Shown: positions 6,690 to 13,419, counted from the first letter of the stretch. The stretch is 13,479 nucleotides of DNA from an uncultured Prevotella sp. (GCA_934256705.1 CAKQPF010000077.1:1-13479), one strand, 5' to 3'. A program made the numbers and translations. Notes: generated by a model not told the origin, from the sequence alone.

Positions 6690-8036
6690 GTTCTGCAGTG
6701 CATATAATGGGTAGATGTCTATCGTGCAGTCACCTTTTGTGAACTGCCCGAAATTTTCAAGCGAGGTACGGACAGCATGGGTGATTCCTTTTGCCTCCAC
6801 AAATGAATACAGGCTCTTCATGCCTCCCTTTACCTCTGCCTTTACCTCGACAGGGAGGATCTTCATATCCTTTGACAGGATGTAATCCACTTCTGCCATG
6901 GAGCCCTTGGCCTCACGCATCCAGAAATATAGGGAAGGAATGCTGTCTGGCGGCAGGTTCTTGATGATTTCCAGTCCTGCCACCATCTCCGTGATGTGTC
7001 CTTTGTTGACGAGGTCGGCGGCATTACCTATCAGTATGGCTTCGGAGATGGAGGTGACATTGCCGTAGTCCATGCCCAGAACGGCAAGCAAGAGTCCACT
7101 GTCCAGAAACAGGTATTTCACGCATTTCTCATCAGCTTCCGCTCCTAAAGGGAAACCGTTGGCTGCCGTGCTGCATACCGGGACGAGCAATCCGGCAAGC
7201 GTGAGCAGACTCAATGCTTCCTTTATCTGGTATGACCTGAAATCACGTGACACCTGACTATATACGAACTTACCTCCTATCTGATGCGCGGCACTGTGGA
7301 AGGTCTGGCGCAGCAGAGTGGTATTGGCACGTTTTTTATATTTCGCGAAATCCACCTCGTAAGTGTATGCTATCTCCTTCTGCACGGCCTGGCATTCCAC
7401 ATAGCTGTGCGTATCCACCCATGTAGCGACAGACTCCGGCATCCCGCCTACCATCAGATAGGTGCGGAACAAGGCAACCAACTGCTCATGCAAAGCGGAC
7501 AGCAGTGGTTTCTCCATAGATGCTTCTCGTTTCTGATGCTGTAGGGATGTCATGCCCAAGGCATTGAGAAATTCATCGAATGACATGGGATACATGAACA
7601 TGGAGTGGATTCTGCCTACCCCGAAGGTGGGTATCTCGTTGAGCGCAAACTCCAGCAGCGAGCCTGCCGCTATCACATGCAGCTCGGGCATGTCTTCCCA
7701 GAAAAATCGCAGGGATGAGATGGCTTCCTGGCACATCTGTATCTCATCTAAGAACAGCAACGTCTTTCCCGGCACTATCGGCTTGCCTGTAATCGACTTG
7801 ATCATCTCCACGATATGCTTTGCATCCCTGTCGCCTTGGAATATCTCAAGGTATGCAGGCTTACGTTCAAAGTTTATCTCTACAAAATTGTCAAACTGTC
7901 TTGCCAAGTGGTGGACGGAAGAGGACTTGCCCACCTGTCTGGCTCCACGTAGTAAAAGGGGCTTGTGACGTGGACTGTTCTTCCATGCCAGCAGCGATTC
8001 GTCTATCTGTCTGTCAAAGTATTTCTTTTCTTCCAT
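6678..8036 (-). CDS. AAA_14/DUF4143 ATPase
   Basis: A 452-aa ATPase. Near the N-terminus is a Walker A motif GARQVGKS (residues 31-38), then Walker B LLFLDE (93-98) and a sensor-type IAAGS strand (near 125). The C-terminal half is DUF4143-like, with AEVDYIL (D384) and PVEVKA (E397, K399), the D...ExK pattern of a PD-(D/E)XK-type fold. I start at ATG 8036 (MEEKKYF): a longer frame opens with TTG at 8084, but that lies inside the promoter -7 box. The family is common in bacterial and archaeal genomes and its cellular role is mostly unknown; links with mobile DNA or defence are often suggested. It appears to be monocistronic and ends in an R5 repeat. Confidence 0.9.
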   Translation of the reverse strand: MEEKKYFDRQIDESLLAWKNSPRHKPLLLRGARQVGKSSSVHHLARQFDNFVEINFERKPAYLEIFQGDRDAKHIVEMIKSITGKPIVPGKTLLFLDEIQMCQEAISSLRFFWEDMPELHVIAAGSLLEFALNEIPTFGVGRIHSMFMYPMSFDEFLNALGMTSLQHQKREASMEKPLLSALHEQLVALFRTYLMVGGMPESVATWVDTHSYVECQAVQKEIAYTYEVDFAKYKKRANTTLLRQTFHSAAHQIGGKFVYSQVSRDFRSYQIKEALSLLTLAGLLVPVCSTAANGFPLGAEADEKCVKYLFLDSGLLLAVLGMDYGNVTSISEAILIGNAADLVNKGHITEMVAGLEIIKNLPPDSIPSLYFWMREAKGSMAEVDYILSKDMKILPVEVKAEVKGGMKSLYSFVEAKGITHAVRTSLENFGQFTKGDCTIDIYPLYALQNLLK

Positions 8037-8081
8037 CTTTGTAGTATTCGTAATCTGGTTGGGTATATAATTATCTTGCTG

Positions 8082-8112
8082 CAAAGGTAATTATTTTCTG
8101 TGTGACAATCAA
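8082..8112 (-). promoter_or_regulatory. Promoter of the ATPase gene
   Basis: On the minus strand TACCTTTG (8089-8082) is followed by C, and TTG (8112-8110) lies 20 nt upstream, a good Bacteroidota promoter. The leader would be about 40 nt to the ATG at 8036. A second TATCTTTG at 8181-8174 lies in the adjoining repeats but lacks a well-spaced -33 box. Confidence 0.7.
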
Positions 8113-8122
8113 GGCTTTAGAT

Positions 8123-8220
8123 GCTAAAAATGCTAAAAAGACAAGATATAAATCGCTGATATTTGCTAAAAGGCAAAGATATAAGGTTTGTGTTTTTGCT
8201 AAAAGTCAAGGAAAATAGAA
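8123..8220. repeat. Three 33-bp phased GCTAAAA repeats upstream of the ATPase promoter
   Basis: GCTAAAA begins at 8132, 8165 and 8198, exactly 33 bp apart, with an extra copy at 8123. The first two units also share a CAAAGATATAA/CAAGATATAA block. They lie 20-110 bp upstream of the ATPase -33 box. A spacing of about three helical turns would put all copies on one face of the DNA, as in binding-site arrays. No binding protein is known. Confidence 0.6.
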
Positions 8221-8242
8221 CATAAGAGGGGAGCTTTGATTT

Positions 8243-8370
8243 CTGGAAGACAGTACCAAGCATATAAAATATCAATAGATAAAAATAAACAAATATATTT
8301 TTTTCTTTGTTTTTCTCTATTGATACTTTACACTTCCCCACGGCAGTGGGGACTGAGGGGCTATTTATTG
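8243..8370. repeat. Left arm of the long inverted repeat around the Bro-N gene (contains R4)
   Basis: About 128 bp that match the reverse complement of 9287-9421 with few mismatches and a 7-nt indel. In order: an R1 fragment (CTGGAAGACAGTACC), an R4 hairpin (TATCAATAGATAAAAATAAA ... TCTATTGATA), a CCCCAC-GGCA-GTGGGG hairpin and ACTGAGGGGCTATTTATTG. The arm ends 15 bp from the stop codon of the enclosed gene. Confidence 0.9.
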
Positions 8371-8385
8371 CTTGCGAAAGTTGAG

Positions 8386-9234
8386 TTATTCATTGTTATC
8401 TTCAATTTGGCTGGGCAGATAATCACTTGCTTTAGCCGATGATATAATGCCATGTCCGAGTTTTACCTCCAACTGCGTGCGTGCCGCTTTTGCCACGCTG
8501 CCGCCATCCTTTGCCACCTGCTTCTGTTGATGGAATCCGTTAGGTTTTCGTTGTTTGGAGAGTTCCGTTGCGGAAGCCTCGGCAAGCATATTGAGAGCAA
8601 TCTCCATGTTGGTCATATTGTCGCGCAGACTTTCTTTTTTCAGACCTTTGAAGTTCTTGTACTGTTTGGTCGTCATTCCGCTCCACTCGCGAGTGATGAT
8701 GTCTGTGAGAGTGGCATATTGCAGACCTTGCTGCACGCCCGTACGCTCCCATTCGTCAGTGAGTTCCTTTCTTATTTCGATGGACTTGATGCGTTGATTT
8801 ATCCAAGCGTCAGAATATCCCAAACGCTTGTAATCAATGACAGCCTGGTCGATGCTCTGCTCCGGGTCCTGCATCTGGTCCAAACGTGTACTTGCCACTT
8901 GCGCCATCCAAACTTTAAAAGGTTCGGCCTTTGGCGATGGTATTGACTGTATGATACGGAAAAGTTGCTCTGTGTCAGCGACATCCGTCAAACGAAGCTT
9001 GCCGTCCGAGGCGCACAACTTCAATCGGTTACAATTTGTAACCGTTTGATTGCCTTCTTTTACAAGTCTGTGCTTCAATACTTTCCAATAGTTTCTTGCA
9101 CGCTCTGTGTCTGGTTGATCTGTCAGCACACCGCATACATCTACGATGGAGAAATACCATTTCTCCTCCTTATCATCCCATACGGTACGCACTTTTTTTT
9201 CTTCAAATAGTTGAAGAGTTTCTTTCTTTGTCAT
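8386..9234 (-). CDS. Bro-N domain protein with DinD-like C-terminus
   Basis: A 282-aa protein. Residues ~10-110 look like a Bro-N/antirepressor domain (VRTVWDDKEEKWYFSIVDVC, ARNYWKVLKHRL, LRLTDVADTEQLFRIIQSIP). The C-terminal half has the pattern I recall from E. coli DinD (YKNFKGLKKESLRDNMTNME, then GGxVAxxARxxLExKxG). Bro-N proteins are DNA-binding and frequent in phages and mobile elements; DinD is a DNA-damage-inducible RecA modulator. The function here is unknown. The gene is alone, enclosed on both sides by ~130-bp inverted repeats, and no transposase is inside. No convincing promoter was found in the 50 bp upstream; TAACTTGG near 9266 is only a weak match. Confidence 0.8.
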   Translation of the reverse strand: MTKKETLQLFEEKKVRTVWDDKEEKWYFSIVDVCGVLTDQPDTERARNYWKVLKHRLVKEGNQTVTNCNRLKLCASDGKLRLTDVADTEQLFRIIQSIPSPKAEPFKVWMAQVASTRLDQMQDPEQSIDQAVIDYKRLGYSDAWINQRIKSIEIRKELTDEWERTGVQQGLQYATLTDIITREWSGMTTKQYKNFKGLKKESLRDNMTNMEIALNMLAEASATELSKQRKPNGFHQQKQVAKDGGSVAKAARTQLEVKLGHGIISSAKASDYLPSQIEDNNE

Positions 9235-9286
9235 TGATTGCTGTCTTTTTCTTTTTTCTCACCAAGTTATTTGTTCGTTTTCTCAA

Positions 9287-9421
9287 CAATAAATAGCCCC
9301 TCAGTCCCCACTGCCGTGGGGAAGCGTAAAATATCAATAGAGAAAAACAAAGAAAAAATAAAAAAATATATTTGTTTATTTTTATCTATTGATATTTTAT
9401 ATGCTTGGTACTGTCTTCCAG
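9287..9421. repeat. Right arm of the long inverted repeat around the Bro-N gene (contains R4)
   Basis: Inverted partner of 8243-8370: TAAATAGCCCCTCAGTCCCC, the GTGGGG hairpin, the R4 hairpin, then GGTACTGTCTTCCAG. The outer end merges with R1 copy 3, which starts at 9407, so the left arm's R1 fragment is the truncated counterpart. Confidence 0.9.
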
Positions 9422-9502
9422 ACAGCCGTCCTCGTCATGGCTTTAATCCCGAGACTTCGTCCCGGGTTACTCTCGCTTCGCTCGGTACTGTCTTCCAGAC
9501 AG
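9407..9502. repeat. R1 hairpin-chain repeat, copy 3 (compensatory variant)
   Basis: Same order as the other R1 copies, but the last hairpin is CTGTCT-TCC-AGACAG instead of TTGCCT-TCC-AGGCAA. Both arms changed together, so pairing is kept. A separate 7-bp hairpin GTCAGCC/GGCTGAC (9549-9555, 9564-9570) lies between this copy and R3. No gene is evident between 9235 and 9723. Confidence 0.85.
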
Positions 9503-9605
9503 CTGCTCTCTGGAAGAATGGGTGACGCTGTTGCGGTATCTAACTGACGTCAGCCGGTAACGCGGCTGACACGGTGGCTCTTTTCTTCAGTGAAGAGTGA
9601 AAAAT

Positions 9606-9721
9606 AGACCCCCTCTTATCCCAATGTAAGGGGGAGGCTGGATAGCTTCTACGCTTGCGTTCCTTCCTCAAGGGAGGTCTCTGTATCTGGCTTCCCCCTA
9701 CAGGGGGATAAGAGGGGGTCT
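9606..9721 (-). repeat. R3 MITE-like element, copy 2, inverted relative to copy 1
   Basis: A 116-bp element with AGACCCCCTCTTATCCC at one end and its complement at the other. Its interior matches copy 1 only when reverse-complemented. It ends 2 bp from the glycosyltransferase stop codon (TAA at 9726-9724). Confidence 0.8.
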
Positions 9722-9723
9722 TC

Positions 9724-10758
9724 TTATATCTTATCAGCGATAGCCTGCGGAGGTATGTTGTTGAGGCATGGGTAGTCGCCTTGGGTGCATGGCTTGTTGC
9801 CGTAGATGGAGCATGGACGGCATGGGAGGGGAATGTCGATGACGTTGTCGGGACTCTGACGCCAACCGAGGAAACCGGCGTAAGGATGTGTGGCTCCCCA
9901 GACGCTGATGACGGGACATGCCACGAGGGATGCGAGGTGCATGTTGCCTGAGTCCATGGATATCATCTTGTCGAGATGCGACATGAGGATGAGCTCCTGC
10001 TGTATGCCGCTGAGCAGGAGGGAGGCGGAGGTCACTTCTGGGTAACGCTCCGTCCACCTGCGCATGATGTCGGCTTCCTCGCCTTTGCCGTGGAAGAGGA
10101 AGATGCGGGTGTTGGGATGGTCCTTGAGGATGAGCTGCATGGCACGCTCCATCTTCTCGATGGGGTATATCTTGCCTTTGTGTGCAGCGAACGGCGCGAT
10201 GCCTATCCATTTCTGGAATGCCTTCTTCTCTCCTATCTCCGGCGGCAGGAGGCGCAGGTTGCCTTTTCCTTCGCCGAAGATGCTGCGGAAAGTGGGCTTG
10301 AGGGGGAAGCCGAGGCGGTGGAGCACTTCGGCATAGTTGCGGAAGGATGTGGGCAGCTGCTTGAAAACCTTGTTTTCCGGGCGTATGAGCGCCTGTCTGT
10401 CCTTGCGGTGCTTGTCTATATGCTCTACCCTGTAATCGTTGAGCAGGAAGCGCATACGGAGGTAATGTGAGCGCAGCACTCCGTGCATGTCGGCTATGTG
10501 TGTGAACTGCTTGGCCACGAGTCTTCGGTAGAGTGCGTTGAGCCCTCTGAATCCCTTGTATTCTGTGGTGAGGTCAGCCGCCATGAAGGATACGTTAGGC
10601 GCGAGTCCTTCGAAGAATGCCTGCGCGAACGGCCGTGAGAGCACGGTGACGTGCACGTCGGGGTACAGCGTGGCGAGGGCATGGACGACGGGGACGAGCA
10701 TCGCTACGTCGCCCATCGCTGAGAATCGGATTATCAGTATCTTCTTTGGGGGGGTCAT
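9724..10758 (-). CDS. Glycosyltransferase family 9 (heptosyltransferase-like)
   Basis: A 344-aa GT-B enzyme of family 9, which transfers heptose-type sugars to lipopolysaccharide core or similar glycans on the inner face of the membrane. Seen: KKILIIRFSAMGDVAMLVPV at the start, the first Rossmann strand and glycine loop; PFAAHKGKIYP (near 192); FLFHGKGEE (near 225); and MDSGNMHLASL with VWGATHPYAG (near 275-295), the nucleotide-sugar side. The C-terminal CRPCSIYGNKPC is the Cys-rich tail frequent in Bacteroidota members. The start ATG is directly followed by ACCCCCCCA, a C7 run. The DUF4254 gene lies 225 bp upstream on the same strand. Acceptor unknown. Confidence 0.9.
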   Translation of the reverse strand: MTPPKKILIIRFSAMGDVAMLVPVVHALATLYPDVHVTVLSRPFAQAFFEGLAPNVSFMAADLTTEYKGFRGLNALYRRLVAKQFTHIADMHGVLRSHYLRMRFLLNDYRVEHIDKHRKDRQALIRPENKVFKQLPTSFRNYAEVLHRLGFPLKPTFRSIFGEGKGNLRLLPPEIGEKKAFQKWIGIAPFAAHKGKIYPIEKMERAMQLILKDHPNTRIFLFHGKGEEADIMRRWTERYPEVTSASLLLSGIQQELILMSHLDKMISMDSGNMHLASLVACPVISVWGATHPYAGFLGWRQSPDNVIDIPLPCRPCSIYGNKPCTQGDYPCLNNIPPQAIADKI

Positions 10759-10767
10759 TGCTGCTTT

Positions 10768-10978
10768 TAAAATGAAGAGTGAAGAATGAAAAGTGAAAAG
10801 TGAAAAGTGAAAAATCGCGCTGACGCAGTTGCGATTCTTGCTGAAATGAAACTGTGAGAGGGACTGTTGTTTTCATTTATCTATGTGAGAGGTACCTATA
10901 CCCGGCAGGCGATTTTTCACTCTTCACTTTTCACTCTTCACTTTTCACTAAAGAAGTGTAACTCGCATTCTTCATTTA
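10768..10978. repeat. R5 repeat, copy 3, between DUF4254 and GT9 genes
   Basis: AGTGAAAAGTGAAAAATCGC (from about 10791) and CGATTTTTCACTCTTCAC (from 10911) are inverted, so the spacer can fold into one long imperfect hairpin with ~90 nt in the loop. The right tract ends 5 bp from the DUF4254 stop. The block fills the space between the two genes and could attenuate or process a common transcript. Confidence 0.7.
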
Positions 10979-10983
10979 AGAAG

Positions 10984-11586
10984 TTATTTCTTGTAGAGCA
11001 CAGGGTTGGTGCTTGGGTCGTTGTACATCTTCATCTGGCGATATACCTTCATGTACTTGCGTCCTGCCGCTATGTCGGCGAGGAGCTGGTCGATGGCGGT
11101 GGAGAGGTCCACCTGCTGCTCCAGGAGCACGTCGAGCTTTGCCTGGCACTTGGCGATATGCTCAGGTGCGGCATCCTTGCGCTCCACCTGCTCGCGCATG
11201 TGGTATATCTTGAGTGCGAGGATGGAGAGGCGGTCGATGGCCCATGCCGGTGACTCGGTGTTGATGGTGGCGTCGGGGAGCACCTGGACGTCAGCGTAAT
11301 GGGTGCGGAAGTATGTGTCGATGTTTTCCACCATGTCAGTGCGGTCCTGGTTGCTCTTGTCGATGCGTCGCTTGAGCACGAGTGCTTCGGCAGGGTCGAT
11401 ATTAGGGTCGCGTATGATGTCCTCGAAATGCCACTGAACTGTGTCTATCCAGCATTTGTGATATAGCGTGTGGTTGATGGAGTCGGCAGGGAACGGGTTG
11501 CTGATCGGTGTGTCAACATTGTCTGTGACGTGGTAGTCGGCAATGGCACGACGGAATATTTCATTGCTTGTGGATGTAAATGACAT
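10984..11586 (-). CDS. DUF4254 family protein
   Basis: A 200-aa, mostly alpha-helical soluble protein with heptad-rich helices (KCQAKLDVLLEQQVDLSTAI) and a WAIDRLSILALKIYHMREQV segment typical of DUF4254, a Bacteroidota family of unknown function. I start at ATG 11586 (MSFTSTSNE): the longer frame to 11676 runs through the promoter. From memory the family often neighbours family 9 glycosyltransferases, as it does here on the same strand, which suggests an envelope glycan role. The stop sits 5 bp from an R5 repeat. Confidence 0.85.
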   Translation of the reverse strand: MSFTSTSNEIFRRAIADYHVTDNVDTPISNPFPADSINHTLYHKCWIDTVQWHFEDIIRDPNIDPAEALVLKRRIDKSNQDRTDMVENIDTYFRTHYADVQVLPDATINTESPAWAIDRLSILALKIYHMREQVERKDAAPEHIAKCQAKLDVLLEQQVDLSTAIDQLLADIAAGRKYMKVYRQMKMYNDPSTNPVLYKK

Positions 11587-11646
11587 GTTTTCTTGTGGTT
11601 TTAGGGTTTTTAGAATGTCTATTCCTTTTTGGGAATTATAATTATG

Positions 11647-11677
11647 CAAAGATAGTGTATTTTCTGCAAACGACAAA
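11647..11677 (-). promoter_or_regulatory. Promoter of the DUF4254-GT9 unit
   Basis: On the minus strand TTTG (11677-11674), exactly 19 nt, then TATCTTTG (11654-11647) followed by C. This is the best Bacteroidota promoter match in the window. The leader would be about 55 nt to the ATG at 11586. Confidence 0.8.
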
Positions 11678-11846
11678 ATTTCTTCGGGAAAAATGCGCTT
11701 TCACTGTCACTTTGCCTTGGAGATGGGGCGGAAAAGGTTAAATATTATTAAGGCTTAACATGATTTAACTACGAAAATATTGTATTGAACTGTTTGTGCA
11801 CAACTGGAGGCTAACTTTGCAATTCATAATGCATAATGCATAATTT

Positions 11847-11943
11847 GGTACTGTCTTCCAGACAGCTCCTTTCTTCCGGGTTATAAATCCCGAGACTTCG
11901 TCCCGGGTTACTCTCGCTTCGCTCGGTATTGCCTTCCAGGCAA
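11847..11943. repeat. R1 hairpin-chain repeat, copy 4
   Basis: Complete copy with the TTGCCT-TCC-AGGCAA end. It is followed directly by an R4 copy; the join from the last R1 hairpin into R4 (11926-12008) is repeated at 12356-12437. Confidence 0.85.
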
Positions 11944-11962
11944 AGCTTGTTCTAAAATAACA

Positions 11963-12015
11963 ATAAACAAAAACAATATAAAAATAGAATATCAATATAT
12001 AAAAACAATAAAAAT
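11963..12015. repeat. R4 AT-rich repeat, copy 4 (half)
   Basis: CAATAAACAAAAACAATATAAAAATAGAATATCAATATAT matches the left part of the R4 copy at 12389-12492. The facing right arm is missing. An R3 fragment (AGACCCCCAAGCCCCCC, from about 12021) follows. Confidence 0.55.
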
Positions 12016-12050
12016 ATATAAGACCCCCAAGCCCCCCTCTTATCCCCCTT

Positions 12051-12342
12051 CAATGCTCAAGAGCCTTCGGGCTCTTTCGCCCACGCTCAAAAATGGAACA
12101 CGGATAGCACTGATGCGACGGATTTTATCTTTTCACGGATTTTTGATTTGAATCGGATTTTCTTGCGCCTGACGGCGCTGGATTTCTCCAGTTGAGGATA
12201 ATCCGTCAAAATCAATGCGCCCGACAGGCGCACATAATCCATGTGCATCAAATAAAACATCCGTGAAAGAACAGATCCGTTGCATCCGTGCTATCCGTGA
12301 TTCTTTGAACTCTTGTGGTCTTCGCGAAGCGATGAGCACAAG
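12051..12342 (+). repeat. R2 repeat, copy 2
   Basis: Nearly identical to 5892-6199, with the core at 12097-12302. Base changes in the GC hairpin loop (GCGCC-TGAC-GGCGC) leave the stem intact. The left hairpin is perfect here: AAGAGCC-TTCG-GGCTCTT, a cUUCGg-type loop. The ORFs on both strands in this block are repeat sequence only. Confidence 0.8.
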
Positions 12343-12355
12343 CGCTGGAGATAAA

Positions 12356-12492
12356 GGTACTGCCTTCCAGGCAAAGCTGGTTCTAAAATATCAATAAACA
12401 AAAACAATATAAAAATAGAATATCAATAAATAAAAACAATATAAAACTACTCATGGACGAATATTTTTTGTTATTTTTATTTATTGATGTTT
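12356..12492. repeat. R1 tail plus R4 hairpin, copy 5
   Basis: GGTACTGCCTTCCAGGCAA is the last R1 hairpin alone. The R4 arms TATCAATAAATAAAAACAA and TTATTTTTATTTATTGATG face each other across about 45 nt. It ends about 28 bp before the start codon of the next gene. Confidence 0.65.
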
Positions 12493-12520
12493 TATCTGCA
12501 CATAATAACACAAAAAAACT

Positions 12521-12883
12521 ATGGAAAGAATGACACACAAAGAGGCTCAGCGAATGCTGGCAGAAGAGATGGTGGAGATGCTGAAAAGCGATAACGGCGC
12601 TCCGCTTAAGTGGAATGAGACTAAGATGCACCTGATGGAGGTGGTGAGGTATGTGTTTGTCAGTGAGATGCTGAAGGACGAGATGGGCATCCCATTGTCG
12701 CAGAGCGTGATTGCGCACCGGGTGTTCGGGCTGTTCGGTGTCTCGTTGCCGCGCAACATCAGCGGCTACCTGCTTCGCCTTAATAATATAAAAGGTGTAA
12801 AGTCGCAGAGACTCGTCGATACGATGGTGTATAGGGCTAACGCACTTAATGAACGGATGTCGCTTCGTTCGTTTATCCGATGA
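12521..12883 (+). CDS. Small helical protein of uncertain family (weakly RteC-like)
   Basis: A 120-aa soluble, mostly helical protein with no signal peptide. The order of its second half (LMEVVRYVFVSEML, IAHRVFGLFGVSLPRNISGY, RLVDTMVYRANALNERM) recalls the C-terminal domain of RteC, the excision regulator of Bacteroides conjugative transposons, but this rests on pattern and not on a search. Start at ATG 12521 after an A-rich stretch (CACAAAAAAACT). It stands alone, between an R4 repeat and an insertion sequence, and has no clear promoter or terminator. Confidence 0.65.
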   Translation: MERMTHKEAQRMLAEEMVEMLKSDNGAPLKWNETKMHLMEVVRYVFVSEMLKDEMGIPLSQSVIAHRVFGLFGVSLPRNISGYLLRLNNIKGVKSQRLVDTMVYRANALNERMSLRSFIR

Positions 12884-13014
12884 TGGTGTGTCTGACTATG
12901 AATTTCCGGTTTTTTCCGTGTTTTTACGGCGCACCCGACAAACCCTGTGGGGGGCTGTGCAGATGCTAACCCAAAAACATGTTGCCAAACGATACATAAT
13001 TTCCCAAAAAGTAG

Positions 13015-13022
13015 TACCTTTG
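13015..13022 (+). promoter_or_regulatory. -7-type box before the transposase ORF
   Basis: TACCTTTG then C fits TAnnTTTG. It lies 4 nt before the ATG at 13027, so a transcript would begin about there and the ATG at 13051 would be the more natural start. No well-spaced -33 box was found. Confidence 0.45.
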
Positions 13023-13026
13023 CACC

Positions 13027-13419
13027 ATGAAACAGAAAGGCAATATAAATATGTATGAAGGCCTCGCCTCATATTTCCTACCCGAAGGAGTTCTTGAATA
13101 CTTCGAGGTGACAGACTTTGCGACCCAGCGTACCAAGGACAAGGAAGTCCTTTACACGACAGAGCTTCACATCTATCTTGATGAGCGCGACAACCGCACA
13201 CCGGACATGGAAGGGTCCGTGAGCGATGGTTTCGGTGAAGAATCATGCCTGCTTGACTATCCAGCCCGTGACAAGAAGGCGGTGCTGCACATACGGAGAA
13301 GGCGCTGGACAATGCCGGACGGCACGACAAGAAGTGTTGACCTTGGCAAGGAGTTTGAACTGAGGCATAAGGGCACACGATACGCGAAGGACTTCGCGCT
13401 TTTTTTAACCCAAGTTTAA
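13027..13419 (+). pseudogene. ISAon1-type transposase, N-terminal ORF, cut at its 3' end
   Basis: The frame reads like the N-terminal ORF of ISAon1-group (ISL3-type) transposases: YFLPEGVLEYFEVTD, LHIYLDERDNRTP, DYPARDKKAVLHIRRRRW and GTRYAKDFALFL. The DDE catalytic part is normally in a second ORF that overlaps or follows, and it is not present here. The last four residues (LTQV) and the stop come from the 76-bp terminal repeat, not from the family. Either the insertion sequence was broken by another element or the window ends inside such a repeat. The start may be 13051 (MYEGLAS), given the -7 box at 13015-13022. Confidence 0.8.

Noticed and set aside
7072..7968. Plus-strand ORFs of 61-138 aa opposite the ATPase
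   Set aside because: They are shadows of the minus-strand gene, which has clear Walker motifs and its own promoter.
8036..8084. Longer ATPase start (TTG at 8084)
   Set aside because: The codon overlaps the -7 promoter box, so it would not be in the transcript.
8452..9210. Plus-strand ORFs up to 164 aa opposite the Bro-N gene
   Set aside because: Antisense shadows; the minus-strand protein has recognisable domains along its length.
9976..10470. 164-aa plus-strand ORF opposite GT9
   Set aside because: Mirror frame of a GC-richer coding gene; composition is Glu/Leu-rich without a domain pattern.
10595..10876. 93-aa minus-strand ORF overlapping the GT9 start as a separate gene
   Set aside because: It begins in the R5 repeat and continues out of frame in GT9 as Arg-rich sequence; of interest only as a possible slippage partner of the C7 run.
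11587..11676. Longer DUF4254 start at 11676
   Set aside because: The extra codons cover the TTTG-19-TATCTTTG promoter.
4470..12375. CRISPR array from the repeated hairpin units
   Set aside because: The units are kilobases apart, vary in length and are not separated by uniform spacers.
12133..12397. ORFs on both strands within R2 copy 2
   Set aside because: Explained by the repeat; no family resemblance and no start signals.
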